Notes: generated from the letters alone by a model not told the origin. A stretch of 64,000 nt of DNA from Ignavibacteriota bacterium (GCA_025358305.1 JANYJZ010000002.1:1-64000), one strand, 5' to 3'. Numbered from the stretch's first letter, positions 1-8,529 are shown. Translations and numbers: made by a program.

Positions 1-385
1 AATTGTGAAGCTTTATGTGGCACTTGTCATAAAGGTACGTCGAGTTACGGGGGTTAAGTATCTTCTTCAGAGTGGAGAGCACCTTCTCTTTGGCCTCTAT
101 TCTGAACCGTAGTTCGGCCCGTGGAGTCTCCGTATTGAGGACGTCTATTGAAATGTAGACGTCCTCACCCACGGCTAATAAGAGTGGCGGGGCAAGCACC
201 TCGAAGATCAGCCTACCAATCTCTCTCCAGTCCCCAAACTCAAGAAAAACAAAGCCGAAGCCGTTATAAGCCTCGCAACTCTCGATTGTTTGCAGTCCCT
301 CGATCCGATTGAGAACTGATACGATTTCAACAATTCCCTCGTCGACAAACGCATTGACCTTTGTGCACACCTGCCTATGCTTCAT
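1..385 (-). CDS. Hypothetical protein, 3' end cut by window edge
   Basis: An uninterrupted reading frame runs leftward from ATG at 385-383 to the window edge, giving 128 codons with no stop; the C-terminus lies outside. The protein begins MKHRQVCTKVNAFVDEGIVE and alternates short helix-like and strand-like stretches. I see no signal peptide, membrane segment or motif that I recognise. Base use is more AT-rich than most genes here. Two copies of a 9-base direct repeat lie just upstream. The open frame over its whole length and the good start make it a likely real gene, but I assign no function. Confidence 0.6.
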   Translation of the reverse strand, partial: MKHRQVCTKVNAFVDEGIVEIVSVLNRIEGLQTIESCEAYNGFGFVFLEFGDWREIGRLIFEVLAPPLLLAVGEDVYISIDVLNTETPRAELRFRIEAKEKVLSTLKKILNPRNSTYLYDKCHIKLHN

Positions 386-428
386 ATTAGGACAAACCCC
401 TTCTAATTAGGACAGCACCCGTTGCCAA
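386..428 (-). promoter_or_regulatory. Direct repeats upstream of the truncated left-edge gene
   Basis: TGTCCTAAT (minus strand) occurs at 414-406 and again at 394-386, exactly 20 bases apart, so both copies lie on one face of the helix. A partial promoter match (TTG at 428-426, 20 bases, then TAGAAGGG at 405-398) places one copy on each side of the -7 region. This could be a repressor site. Only the sequence pattern supports it. Confidence 0.35.
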
Positions 429-630
429 GCCGTGTTCCGCGGTTCTCCTGTCCGGAATGAAGGCTTTCATTCTTTTCCGTCTGCGCATCCGCGGCACAAT
501 GGCCGTGTTGCGGCCCCGATCGGTGAGCGGCATCACAGGCTGTACGCGAACACACATTGCGCGGTGATATATTCCTCATGTGAGGAAGTCTGCGGTCCGT
601 TTCCGAGAACACGATGATATCGTATCACAC

Positions 631-2358
631 ATGGCACGATCGAACATGAACCGACGAATGTTTCTGACCGCCGCGAGCGGCCGCTCCAAGAGCGAACAGG
701 TCCCCAGACCTTCCGCCGTCAACGAGTTCGCGAACAAGAAGCTTCCCGTCTTCGCCAGAACGACGACGGGCCTCGAGCCCTACGCCGGGGTCTGGGAGTT
801 CGAACAGGCGGCGCATCTCCTTCGAAGGACCATGTTCGGCGCCACGCGCGCCGATGTCGCCGCGATCCTCCCAACGACGCCGTCCCAAGCCGTGGACCTC
901 CTCTTGGCGGACGCGCCCCTACCCGATCCGCCCGTGAACGTGAACGTCCTCGATACCGGGGTGAGCGTCGGTCAGACGTGGGTGAACGCCGCCTACGTCG
1001 ATCCCAACAACCCGACCTATAATCCCGACTCGGGCCGCAACAGTTCGCTTAAATCGTGGTGGGCAGGTCTCATGCTCAACCAGGGGATCTCCGCGCGGGA
1101 GAAGATGGTGATCTTCCTCCATAATCATTTCGTATCGGGGGCCGCTGACGTGTCGGATTCCCGGTTCATGTACAAGCAGAACGACCTCTTTCGGCGCTTC
1201 GCCTGGGGGAACATCCGGGAGCTCGCGCGGCTCGTCACCATCGATCCGGCGATGCTCCGGTACCTCAACGGCAATACGAACACGAAATCAAACCCGAACG
1301 AGAACTACGCGCGCGAGCTTCAGGAGCTCTTTACCATCGGCAAGGGCCCGGAGATCGCGCCGGGGGACTACACGAACTACACCGAAGCGGACGTCCAAGC
1401 CGCGGCGCGCGTCCTGACGGGGTGGAGGGACAGCCCCGCGGCCATCGATTCGACGTTCACGCCGTCCAGGCACGACGCCGCGGACAAGCAGTTCTCGGCC
1501 GCCTACGGCAACGCGGTCATTACGGGGCGCACCGACGTCGACGGGGCCCTGGAGGTCGACGACCTCATCGCGCTCATCTTCGCGCAGGACGCAACGGCGA
1601 AGAACCTCTGCCGCGAACTCTACCGCTGGTTCGTCTACTACGTCATCGACGACGCGGCAGAAGCGAACGTCATCGCCCCCTTGGCCGACATTTTGCGGAG
1701 TGGGAACTACGAGCTTAAGCCGGTCCTCGAAGCGCTTTTCAAGAGCGCGCATTTCTACGACCCGGCGAACGTCGGCTGCATGCTGAAGAACCCCGTCGAC
1801 GCGACCGTCGGCATGATGCGGCAGTTCGGCGTGCAGTTCGCGGGTGCGGACGCCCTTGCGGCGCAGTACGGGATGTGGAACTTCGTTCGGGGCCAGGCCG
1901 CCAACATGCAGATGAACCTCTGCGACCCGCCGAACGTCGCCGGGTGGGCTGCGTACTACCAGGAGCCGCAGTTCTACGAGCTGTGGATCAACACCGACAC
2001 GCTCCAGCGGCGCAACCAGTACACCGACCGGTTCATCGGAAATTCCGGCTACACGAACACCGGCGTACGGCTTCTCATCGATCCGGTCTCGTTCACGGAT
2101 TCGCTTTCGGCCCCTTCCGACCCCGTGGCACTCATCGACGATGCGGCGCAGGTCCTGTTCGCGTTCCCGATCACCGACAACCAAAAGGCATTTCTCAAGG
2201 ACACGCTCATCCCCGGCCTCCCGGACTATGAGTGGTCGGTCGAGTGGTCCGACTTCAAGGCGGATGCCTCGAACCCCATGAAGCGCACGGCGGTCGCGAG
2301 CAAGCTCCAGGCGCTCTTCAAGTTCATGATGAACATGGCGGAATATCAACTTTGCTAA
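631..2358 (+). CDS. DUF1800 family exported protein
   Basis: This 575-residue protein matches the DUF1800 family, whose members are exported proteins of unknown activity. Family wording is visible: KMVIFLHNHFVSG near residue 160 and the NENYARELQELFTIG stretch near residue 230. The N-terminus has a twin-arginine-like NRRMFLTAAS, suggesting Tat export. I chose ATG 631, because a longer frame from 580 would place the signal too far inside; ATG 646 is also possible. It lacks the 'NYPNPFN' tail of its downstream partner. Ten bases separate it from the DUF1501 gene. DUF1800 and DUF1501 genes are commonly neighbours, so a joint envelope or surface role is likely, but the reaction is unknown. Confidence 0.88.
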   Translation: MARSNMNRRMFLTAASGRSKSEQVPRPSAVNEFANKKLPVFARTTTGLEPYAGVWEFEQAAHLLRRTMFGATRADVAAILPTTPSQAVDLLLADAPLPDPPVNVNVLDTGVSVGQTWVNAAYVDPNNPTYNPDSGRNSSLKSWWAGLMLNQGISAREKMVIFLHNHFVSGAADVSDSRFMYKQNDLFRRFAWGNIRELARLVTIDPAMLRYLNGNTNTKSNPNENYARELQELFTIGKGPEIAPGDYTNYTEADVQAAARVLTGWRDSPAAIDSTFTPSRHDAADKQFSAAYGNAVITGRTDVDGALEVDDLIALIFAQDATAKNLCRELYRWFVYYVIDDAAEANVIAPLADILRSGNYELKPVLEALFKSAHFYDPANVGCMLKNPVDATVGMMRQFGVQFAGADALAAQYGMWNFVRGQAANMQMNLCDPPNVAGWAAYYQEPQFYELWINTDTLQRRNQYTDRFIGNSGYTNTGVRLLIDPVSFTDSLSAPSDPVALIDDAAQVLFAFPITDNQKAFLKDTLIPGLPDYEWSVEWSDFKADASNPMKRTAVASKLQALFKFMMNMAEYQLC

Positions 2359-2368
2359 AGGCGCTCCC

Positions 2369-3943
2369 ATGCAGTTGAAACGGCGTGATTTTCTCCGAAC
2401 GGCGGCGCCCGTGTCGCTTCTCCCGTTCGTCCTCGGCGGGTACAGCGTCCAGGCCTTCGGCCGGTCGCCGCTTCTTGAGACCCTCGTGGCGAGCGCGACC
2501 GAGACCGACCGCGTCCTCGTCCTCATTCAGATGAACGGCGGAAACGACGGCCTCAACACCGTCATCCCGCTCGACCAGTACACGAACCTCACGGGTGCGC
2601 GCGGCAACATCGTGATCAAGGAGTCGAAGGTCCTCCGGCTCACCGACGAGACCGGGCTCCACCCGGCGATGACCGGCATGCAGTCCCTCTTCGACCAAAA
2701 GAAGCTCGCCGTCATCCAGAGCGTCGGCTACCCGAACCCGAACTTCTCGCACTTCCGGGCCACCGACATCTGGCTCTCGGGATCCGACGCGAACCAGACC
2801 GTCCCGAGCGGCTGGATGGGGCGCTACCTCGACGATGAGTTCCCCGATTATCCGAACGGCTATCCCAGCGCCGTCGCCCCGGACCCCCTCGCGATCCAGA
2901 TCGGCTCGGTGGTTTCCACGGGGTTCCAGGGCCCCCAGACACAGATGGGGATCGCGATCACGAGTTCGAACTCCTTCTACCAGCTGGTGACCGGCGTGGT
3001 CGATACGGCGCCCGATTCGCGCGCCGGGCACGAGCTGACGTTCGTCCGGCACGTCGTCCAGCAGACGCAAGCGTACACGGCGCGGATCAAGGCGGCGGCG
3101 GCGAAAGCGGTGAACCGTTCCCCCCTCTACCCTGCGCCGGGCCAGAACTCCCTCGCCGATCAGCTGAAGATCGTCGCCCAGCTCATCGCGGGAGGCCTGA
3201 AGACGCGGCTCTACGTCGTGAGCATCGGCGGCTTTGACACGCACTCGGGCCAGGTCGACGGCTCCGCCACGGAACTCGGCGCGCACGCCGCGCTCCTGGG
3301 GCGACTCTCGGCGGCGGTGAGCGCATTCCAGGATGATCTCGCGCTCCTCGGTGCGGAGGATAGGGTGGTGGGAATGACCTTTTCAGAGTTCGGCCGCAGG
3401 ATCAAATCGAATGCGAGCCTCGGGACCGACCACGGGACGGCGGCACCCGTCTTCCTCTTCGGCAAACAGGTCGCCTCCGGGATCCTCGGGACGAACCCGG
3501 TGATCCCGGCGTTCGTCACGGGGAACGACAACCTCGAGATGCAGTTCGATTTCCGGAACATCTACGCGTCGCTCCTGTCCGACTGGTTCAAGGTCCCGGA
3601 CGATGAGCTCCAGAGCGTGCTCCTGAAGAACTTCGTCCCGCTCTCGCTCGTCGGGTCCCCCAACGTCGCCGAACTCGTGGCGCGCCGGGTCCGGCTGTTC
3701 CAGAACTACCCCAATCCGTTCAACGGCTCCACGCGGATCCGGTTCTTCACGAACGGGGACGAGCTGAGCATCAAGGTGTTCGACACGGTCGGAAGGGAAG
3801 TGGCGGTACTGGCGGAGGGGAGCTTTTCACCGGGGGAACACGAGGTCAGCTTCAATGCGGACAACCTGCCGAGCGGACTCTACTTCTACCGCGTCTCGAC
3901 GGGGAACGCCCGCGCGGTGAAATCGATGATGTTGGTGAAATGA
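2369..3943 (+). CDS. DUF1501 family protein with T9SS-type C-terminal sorting domain
   Basis: The 524-residue protein starts with a clear Tat-type signal (KRRDFLRTAAP) and carries DUF1501 hallmarks: GGNDGLNTVIPLDQY near residue 56, FSHFRATDIW, and SEFGRRIKSNASLGTDHGTA around residues 338-357. DUF1501 is distantly related to alkaline-phosphatase/sulfatase-like folds, but no activity is established for this branch. The last 80 or so residues form a separate domain beginning QNYPNPFNGSTRIRF and ending in GLYFYRVSTG, which is the type A sorting domain used for type IX secretion or outer-surface anchoring. A Tat signal combined with this tail implies folding before export and then display on the surface. 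It probably shares a transcript with the DUF1800 gene. It converges on the SRPBCC gene with 7 bases between the stop codons. Confidence 0.9.
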   Translation: MQLKRRDFLRTAAPVSLLPFVLGGYSVQAFGRSPLLETLVASATETDRVLVLIQMNGGNDGLNTVIPLDQYTNLTGARGNIVIKESKVLRLTDETGLHPAMTGMQSLFDQKKLAVIQSVGYPNPNFSHFRATDIWLSGSDANQTVPSGWMGRYLDDEFPDYPNGYPSAVAPDPLAIQIGSVVSTGFQGPQTQMGIAITSSNSFYQLVTGVVDTAPDSRAGHELTFVRHVVQQTQAYTARIKAAAAKAVNRSPLYPAPGQNSLADQLKIVAQLIAGGLKTRLYVVSIGGFDTHSGQVDGSATELGAHAALLGRLSAAVSAFQDDLALLGAEDRVVGMTFSEFGRRIKSNASLGTDHGTAAPVFLFGKQVASGILGTNPVIPAFVTGNDNLEMQFDFRNIYASLLSDWFKVPDDELQSVLLKNFVPLSLVGSPNVAELVARRVRLFQNYPNPFNGSTRIRFFTNGDELSIKVFDTVGREVAVLAEGSFSPGEHEVSFNADNLPSGLYFYRVSTGNARAVKSMMLVK

Positions 3944-3950
3944 CCCTTTT

Positions 3951-4406
3951 TTACCGACGGGCCGCCGAGACCTTGGCCGCGAGGTTTGCGAGTTCCTTCA
4001 TGTAGATCGGCCTGAGGAGCCGTTTCGTGAGCCAACCTTGGAGTGTCCCGAGAATGCCGTTGTAAACGCTCGTTGCGGTCGTGATCGTCACATTGCAGAC
4101 GTTCCCCAAGGCGGGCTCCACCAGGAACGTCGTCACCGTCCCCGATTTTTCGTCGGTCTCCCTCAAGACCCTCCCCGGTTCCGGTTCGTCGATCGTCGCA
4201 CGGAATGACCGGACCTTGCCCATGAATGTCATCTGGAAGCTCACGACCGTTCCGGCGCCTATGCCCCCGTGCTCCACCTGCATCGCGATGAAATGCGGCC
4301 GCGGGAGGATCGACGGGTGGCCTTGGTGGTAGTCGGCGAGGATCGCATAGACCGTCTCTGCCGGAGCGGGGATGCGGGCGGTTGCAGTAAAGCGGTGCTG
4401 TTTCAT
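3951..4406 (-). CDS. SRPBCC (START/polyketide-cyclase-like) family protein
   Basis: This 151-residue protein opens with KQHRFTATARIPAPAETVYA, the typical first strand and helix of the SRPBCC fold, and continues with alternating strands (GTVVSFQMTF, RSFRATIDEP, VTTFLVEPA) and a C-terminal helix. The family binds hydrophobic ligands in a deep cavity; the ligand here is unknown. ATG 4406 fits the fold start and has TTAGGAGCC upstream, whereas a longer frame from 4454 adds unrelated residues. It lies 70 bases downstream of the Fe(II) operon on the same strand. A GC-rich hairpin (4459-4465 with 4470-4476) in that gap may reduce read-through. Confidence 0.82.
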   Translation of the reverse strand: MKQHRFTATARIPAPAETVYAILADYHQGHPSILPRPHFIAMQVEHGGIGAGTVVSFQMTFMGKVRSFRATIDEPEPGRVLRETDEKSGTVTTFLVEPALGNVCNVTITTATSVYNGILGTLQGWLTKRLLRPIYMKELANLAAKVSAARR

Positions 4407-4476
4407 AGCGTGGCTCCTAAGAAGATTGAGCGTCAGCCGTTGTCGGTACTCCAATGTTCGCGCGCCCGAGCGCGCG

Positions 4477-4671
4477 TCACTGGTGCGCGGGGGAATCCTT
4501 CTTGAGCGTATAGGTGATCTTGTCGGCGAAGCCAGCGTTGTCCGTGGCGCAGTGGCAGTCGTGCCCGCAGGGCCGGAGTTTTGCCCGGCGGTGCTTGAGG
4601 ATCTGCCGCCGGACGAGGAGCGCCGCGGCGACGGCCACGATCGAGAGCGATATGATCTGTTGAGAGTCCAT
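4477..4671 (-). CDS. FeoB-associated Cys-rich small membrane protein
   Basis: The 64-residue protein has one N-terminal membrane segment (about residues 5-20, IISLSIVAVAAALLV), a basic stretch, and then a cysteine/histidine cluster, CGHDCHC. This matches small Cys-rich proteins encoded immediately after feoB, which are thought to assist Fe(II) uptake, perhaps by binding iron at the cytoplasmic face. Three bases separate it from the feoB stop, so the two are almost certainly co-transcribed. The role is inferred from context and from the cysteine motif. Confidence 0.8.
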   Translation of the reverse strand: MDSQQIISLSIVAVAAALLVRRQILKHRRAKLRPCGHDCHCATDNAGFADKITYTLKKDSPAHQ

Positions 4672-4674
4672 AGA

Positions 4675-6786
4675 TCATCCCTTCATGAAGAAGAGCCCGA
4701 CGCGGTAGACGAGGAACGTCACACCGTAGGCGAGCGCGGTCATGTAAACGATCTGGAAGATCGGCCATTTCCAGCCGTTCGTCTCGCGACGGACGACCGC
4801 GACGGTCGACATGCACTGCATCGCGAGGACGTAATAGACCATGAGGCAGATGGCCGTCAGAATGTTGAACGTCGGGAGTCCCGTCGCCGGGTCGGTATCC
4901 GAGTGGAGCCGATCGAGGAGCGAGACGTTGCCCTGGCCCTTGTCCGCGTCCTGAATGTTGTAGATCGTCCCCATCGTGCTGACGAAGACCTCTCGCTGAA
5001 GGACCGAGCCGATGAGTCCGATGCCGATCTTCCAGTCGAACCCGAGCGGTTTGATGAGCGGCTCGATGAGGTGCCCCGCTTGGCCAGCAAAGCTCCGCTC
5101 GAGCTGTTCGGCCGAGGTCCCGTGCTCGATCTTCGGGTAGGAGGCGAGGAACCAGAGGACGATGGAGACCCCGAGGATGAACGTCCCTGCACTCTTCAAG
5201 AACTGCAAGGAGCGCTCCCACATCTGGATGAGGACGGAACGGAGCGACGGGCGCTTGTAGGGGGGAAGCTCCATGATGAAGACAGGCACTTCGCCGCGCA
5301 AGAGGGTCTTTTTGAACAGCCAGGCCATGCCGAGCGCCATGACGAGCCCGAGGAGGTACATCGAGACGAGCGTGAGGCCAGGTAAGGAAAAGATCCCGAA
5401 GAGCTTCTTCGTCGGAATGAACGCCGCGATCAGGAGCGTGTAGACCGGAAGGCGTGCGCTGCACCCGATCAACGGGACGACGAGCATCGTGACGATCCGG
5501 TCCTTGCGGCTCTCGATCGTCCGGGTGGACATGATGCCGGGGATGGCGCACGCAAACGAGCTCAGCAGCGGGATGAACGATCTTCCGTGGAGCCCCACCT
5601 TCCGCATGATGTTGTCCATGAGGAACGCCGCCCTCGCCATGTAGCCGGTGTCCTCGAGGAGCCCGAGGAAGAGGAAGAGGAACATGATCTGGGGGAGGAA
5701 TGTGACGACCGCGCCCACCCCGGCCAAGGCGCCCTGGACGATGAGGTTCTGGACGTCGCCGGGGGGGGTGACCGAGACGACCTTCGTGCCGACCCAGTTG
5801 AAGAACCCGCCGATGAGCTGCATGGGGATGTTCGCCCAGGAGAAGATCGTATGGAAAATGAGCGACATCACGGCGAGGAACACGAGAAGTCCCCAGACCG
5901 GATGCGTGAGGATCCGGTCGAGCTTGTCGGTGAAGCTGAGCCCAACGAGGCTCTTCTTCGTGACGGCCTCGGAGCAGATGCGGTTGATCCAATCATAGCG
6001 CGACTCGACGAAAAGGGACTGGCAGTCGTACCCGAGAAAATCGAGCTTCTGGTGGTCCTTCTTCACGTGCGCGATGACCTCGGGGGAGAACCGGTCCTCA
6101 TGGTCGTGGAGGGCGCCCGGAGAGGTGAGCAGCATCGCCGCCTCGTGGAACGCCAGAGGCTCGGAGAGCCGGCCGTCGCGCTGGAGGATCTCGCGGAGTT
6201 CGTCGTATTCGGCCTGGACGGGAGCGGGGAGCGTCCACTGCCGGGAGCGCGCCGAGACGGCGTTCTTCATGGCCGCGGCCGCCCGAAGCTCGCTCACGCC
6301 GATCCCCCTGCTCGCGATCATCGGTACGACCCGGACCCCGAGGAGCTCGGAGAGGCGCTTCGTGTCGATCGTGATCTTGTCGCGCTCGGCGATGTCCATC
6401 ATGTTGAGGGCGACGAGGATCGGAAGATGGCAGTCGATGATCTGGGTGACGAAATAGAGGTTCCGCTCAATATTGCTCGCGTCGACGACGCAGATGACGA
6501 GGTCGGGGGGAGGGGTGTCCTCCCGGCGGCCGAGGAGGACCTCGGTCGCGACACGTTCGTCGGGGGAGTTCGCGTTGAGGCTGTAGGTGCCCGGCAGGTC
6601 GAGGAGCGTCGCGCTCGTGCCGTCGTCGAAGGTGATCTTGCCTTCCTTCTTTTCGACGGTGACGCCGGGGTAGTTCGCGACCTTCTGGTGGAGCCCGGTG
6701 AGGGCGTTAAAGACCGATGTCTTGCCAGCGTTGGGATTGCCGATGATGGCGATCCGTCGCACCGGTATGTCGACAGCAGCGCCCAT
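4675..6786 (-). CDS. feoB: Ferrous iron transport protein B
   Basis: A 703-residue inner-membrane Fe(II) transporter. The N-terminal G domain is complete: P-loop GNPNAGKTS at residues 16-24, G3 DLPGTYSL, and G4 NMMD. A helical spacer follows, and then a polytopic C-terminal half with two Gate motifs, including GCSARLPVYTLLIAAF and the earlier PFLSSFACAIPGIM-like segment. Length is normal for the family (about 650-800). It sits between feoA and the Cys-rich gene in one leftward operon headed by a Fur-type regulator, so transcription should rise when iron is scarce. No damage to key motifs is visible. Confidence 0.97.
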   Translation of the reverse strand: MGAAVDIPVRRIAIIGNPNAGKTSVFNALTGLHQKVANYPGVTVEKKEGKITFDDGTSATLLDLPGTYSLNANSPDERVATEVLLGRREDTPPPDLVICVVDASNIERNLYFVTQIIDCHLPILVALNMMDIAERDKITIDTKRLSELLGVRVVPMIASRGIGVSELRAAAAMKNAVSARSRQWTLPAPVQAEYDELREILQRDGRLSEPLAFHEAAMLLTSPGALHDHEDRFSPEVIAHVKKDHQKLDFLGYDCQSLFVESRYDWINRICSEAVTKKSLVGLSFTDKLDRILTHPVWGLLVFLAVMSLIFHTIFSWANIPMQLIGGFFNWVGTKVVSVTPPGDVQNLIVQGALAGVGAVVTFLPQIMFLFLFLGLLEDTGYMARAAFLMDNIMRKVGLHGRSFIPLLSSFACAIPGIMSTRTIESRKDRIVTMLVVPLIGCSARLPVYTLLIAAFIPTKKLFGIFSLPGLTLVSMYLLGLVMALGMAWLFKKTLLRGEVPVFIMELPPYKRPSLRSVLIQMWERSLQFLKSAGTFILGVSIVLWFLASYPKIEHGTSAEQLERSFAGQAGHLIEPLIKPLGFDWKIGIGLIGSVLQREVFVSTMGTIYNIQDADKGQGNVSLLDRLHSDTDPATGLPTFNILTAICLMVYYVLAMQCMSTVAVVRRETNGWKWPIFQIVYMTALAYGVTFLVYRVGLFFMKG

Positions 6787-6797
6787 GGGCCAGACGC

Positions 6798-7085
6798 CTA
6801 CTTCGACTTCTTGACGAAGATCGAGGATGCTTCCTCCCGGCGAAGCGAGAGGCGGTACCCCCGGACGGCGATCTCGATCGGGTCCCCCATCGGGGCGACG
6901 CGGATGAGTTCGATGGTCGTACCCCGGGTGAGGCCCATCTCGAGCAGCCTGCGACGGAGCGAGGGGGAGGAGGCCGCGATCGTTTCGACCGTGCCGCGCT
7001 CGCCGGGGGTGAGGTGGTTCAGTGATGTCGGCTGGCTGTTCTGTCTGGTGGTCACGGCGTCAGGATGATGTACAGTGAGATGCAT
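6798..7085 (-). CDS. feoA: Ferrous iron transport protein A
   Basis: A 95-residue protein with the FeoA SH3-like fold: SLNHLTPGERGTVETI, then RRRLLEMGLTRGTTIELIRVAPMGDPIEIAVRGYRLSLRREEA. FeoA is a small cytoplasmic partner needed for FeoB-dependent Fe(II) uptake. It is somewhat longer than typical (about 75-85) because of an N-terminal extension of roughly 20 residues, so an internal start is possible. It lies 11 bases upstream of feoB and 6 bases downstream of the regulator gene, within one operon. Confidence 0.92.
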   Translation of the reverse strand: MHLTVHHPDAVTTRQNSQPTSLNHLTPGERGTVETIAASSPSLRRRLLEMGLTRGTTIELIRVAPMGDPIEIAVRGYRLSLRREEASSIFVKKSK

Positions 7086-7091
7086 AGGGGG

Positions 7092-7532
7092 TTAGCGTTT
7101 GTCTTGGCAATTGGAGCAGATCCCGAAGATCTGCAGGGTCGAGTTGTGGAGCGTGAACTTGTTCTCCTGGCAGACGTCCTTCTGTATCTTGTCGAGGCGG
7201 TCGTTGACGAACTCGATGATCTCGCCGCAATCGAGACAGATGAGGTGGTCGTGGCGTGGGCGGCCGAACGCCTTCTCATACCGGGAATGACTGTCGCCGA
7301 ACCGGTATTTCGAAATAAGCCCGCACTCCACCAGGAGGTCGAGGGTGTTATAGACGGTGGCCCGGGAAGCCTTGAGGCCTTTCGCATTGAGCGAGGCGAA
7401 GAGCTGGTCCGCGTCGAAATGCCCGCTTGTCCGCATGATCTCCTCCAGAAGGAGGAAGCGCTCTCTGGTCGGCCGGAGCTTCTTTTGTCGCAGATACGTG
7501 TCTAATGTCTCTTTTGCAGCGCTGCTGTCCAT
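7092..7532 (-). CDS. fur: Fur family metal-dependent transcriptional repressor
   Basis: The 146-residue protein has the N-terminal winged helix of Fur (KLRPTRERFLLLEEIM, then GLKASRATVYNTLDLLVECGLI) and the metal-binding dimerisation part with HDHLICLDCG and a second pair, GICSNCQ, which together make the structural four-cysteine zinc site. A true Fur and a PerR-like sensor look alike at this level; the operon with feoA and feoB favours iron. It is the first gene of the operon, and a perfect inverted repeat over its own promoter indicates autoregulation. Confidence 0.92.
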   Translation of the reverse strand: MDSSAAKETLDTYLRQKKLRPTRERFLLLEEIMRTSGHFDADQLFASLNAKGLKASRATVYNTLDLLVECGLISKYRFGDSHSRYEKAFGRPRHDHLICLDCGEIIEFVNDRLDKIQKDVCQENKFTLHNSTLQIFGICSNCQDKR

Positions 7533-7539
7533 TGCTTTT

Positions 7540-7564
7540 TATATTTAGACTTGGTCTAAATATA
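7540..7564. promoter_or_regulatory. Putative Fur operator (perfect inverted repeat)
   Basis: The half-site TATATTTAGAC at 7540-7550 is mirrored exactly by GTCTAAATATA at 7554-7564, with a 3-base centre. It covers the -7 element of the predicted fur promoter and ends 8 bases before the fur start codon. An 11-bp perfect arm at this place strongly suggests the binding site of the adjacent regulator. Confidence 0.82.
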
Positions 7565-7587
7565 AACAAAATATACCCGATTGTCAA
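7557..7587 (-). promoter_or_regulatory. Predicted promoter of the fur-feoAB operon
   Basis: On the minus strand, TTGACA begins at 7587, followed after TTG by 20 bases and then TATATTTA (7564-7557). This matches the TTG-N20-TAnnTT layout seen elsewhere in the window. The operator overlaps it. Confidence 0.6.
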
Positions 7588-7613
7588 GTCCGAATTGACC
7601 AAAAGCCCGGAAA

Positions 7614-7645
7614 TTGGATAGTGTCCGTGTAAAAAAGTACATTAA
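7614..7645 (+). promoter_or_regulatory. Predicted promoter of the SDR gene
   Basis: TTG at 7614-7616, 21 bases, then TACATTAA at 7638-7645. A clear ribosome-binding site, AAGGAGG, follows at 7651-7657, five bases before the ATG. Confidence 0.45.
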
Positions 7646-7662
7646 AAAAAAAGGAGGTTTCC

Positions 7663-8421
7663 ATGATAGATTTGCACCAACAGGTCGCCATCGTTACGGG
7701 CGGATCACGCGGCATCGGCGCCGCAACGGCGGCGCTTCTGGCCCAGGCGGGAGCGGACGTCGCAGTGATCTACGATTCGAACGGTAGAGCGGCCCGAAAG
7801 ATCGTCGCTAGGGTCGAGAGGGCGGGTGGGCGCGGTATCGCGTTGCGAGCAAACGTCGCGCGCCCGCCAGATTGTGTCAGCGTCGTTCGCGCGACGCGCA
7901 AGGCGTTTGGAAGGGTTGATATTCTTATCAATTCAGCGGGTATTTGGGAGTACGCCGAATTGGGGCGCATGAGCCTCCGGCAATGGCGAAAGACGCTCGG
8001 TGTGAACCTTGACGGCACGTTCAATATGTGCTCTGCGGTCATACCGGCGATGAAACGGAACAAATACGGACGTATCGTGAACGTTTCAAGTACGGCCGCC
8101 CAACGGGGAGAGGCGTTCCACGCGCACTATGCGGCGTCGAAAGGAGGGGTCATCTCGCTGTCGAAATCGGCCGCCCAGGAACTGGCGCCGTTCGGCATAC
8201 ATGTCAATTGCGTCGCCCCCGGCTGGGTCGATACGGAGATGGTCGAAGGTGTGATGAAGAATTCTAGGAAAAAGAATGAAATTTTGCGATCGATCCCGCG
8301 CGGTAAAGTGGCAACGGCGGAAGAAATCGCCGGTCCCATTCTCTTTCTCTGTTCCCGGCTCGCAAACCACATTGTGGGCGAAGTCGTGAATATTAACGGT
8401 GGAAGCGTTCTTTGCGGTTGA
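7663..8421 (+). CDS. Short-chain dehydrogenase/reductase (FabG-like)
   Basis: A 252-residue classical SDR. It shows the NAD(P)-binding TGGSRGIG at residues 12-19, NSAG at 90-93, and the catalytic serine (S143) with Y156-AAS-K160. The C-terminal WVDTEMVEG and GEVVNINGG segments are typical of the FabG/3-oxoacyl-ACP reductase-like branch. The substrate cannot be read from the sequence. ATG 7663 has a strong AAGGAGG ribosome-binding site. It is divergent from the fur operon and sits alone with its own promoter, 150 bases before the next gene, so no pathway is implied by neighbours. Its base composition is less extreme than that of the surrounding genes. Confidence 0.93.
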   Translation: MIDLHQQVAIVTGGSRGIGAATAALLAQAGADVAVIYDSNGRAARKIVARVERAGGRGIALRANVARPPDCVSVVRATRKAFGRVDILINSAGIWEYAELGRMSLRQWRKTLGVNLDGTFNMCSAVIPAMKRNKYGRIVNVSSTAAQRGEAFHAHYAASKGGVISLSKSAAQELAPFGIHVNCVAPGWVDTEMVEGVMKNSRKKNEILRSIPRGKVATAEEIAGPILFLCSRLANHIVGEVVNINGGSVLCG

Positions 8422-8497
8422 GAAAAACCTTCAACATGAGCGGAAAAGGCCATTCTTGGCGAGGTTCACAAAAATGTGCATTTTTCAAAGATTCTTC

Positions 8498-8529
8498 TTG
8501 CTTAATATGAATCAAAAATAGTATATTTG
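8498..8529 (+). promoter_or_regulatory. Predicted promoter of the deoxyhypusine-synthase-like gene
   Basis: TTG at 8498-8500, 21 bases, then TATATTTG at 8522-8529, which is a perfect match to the Bacteroidota -7 consensus TAnnTTTG. The region is AT-rich. The gene starts 43 bases downstream. Confidence 0.65.

Noticed and set aside
1288-2526. Long open frame on the minus strand across the DUF1800 gene
   Set aside because: It is the mirror of a GC-rich coding frame, is extremely rich in Arg, Val and Asp, and shows no protein motif. The same holds for other long antisense frames, for example 19483-21381, 38674-41175 and 45748-47814.
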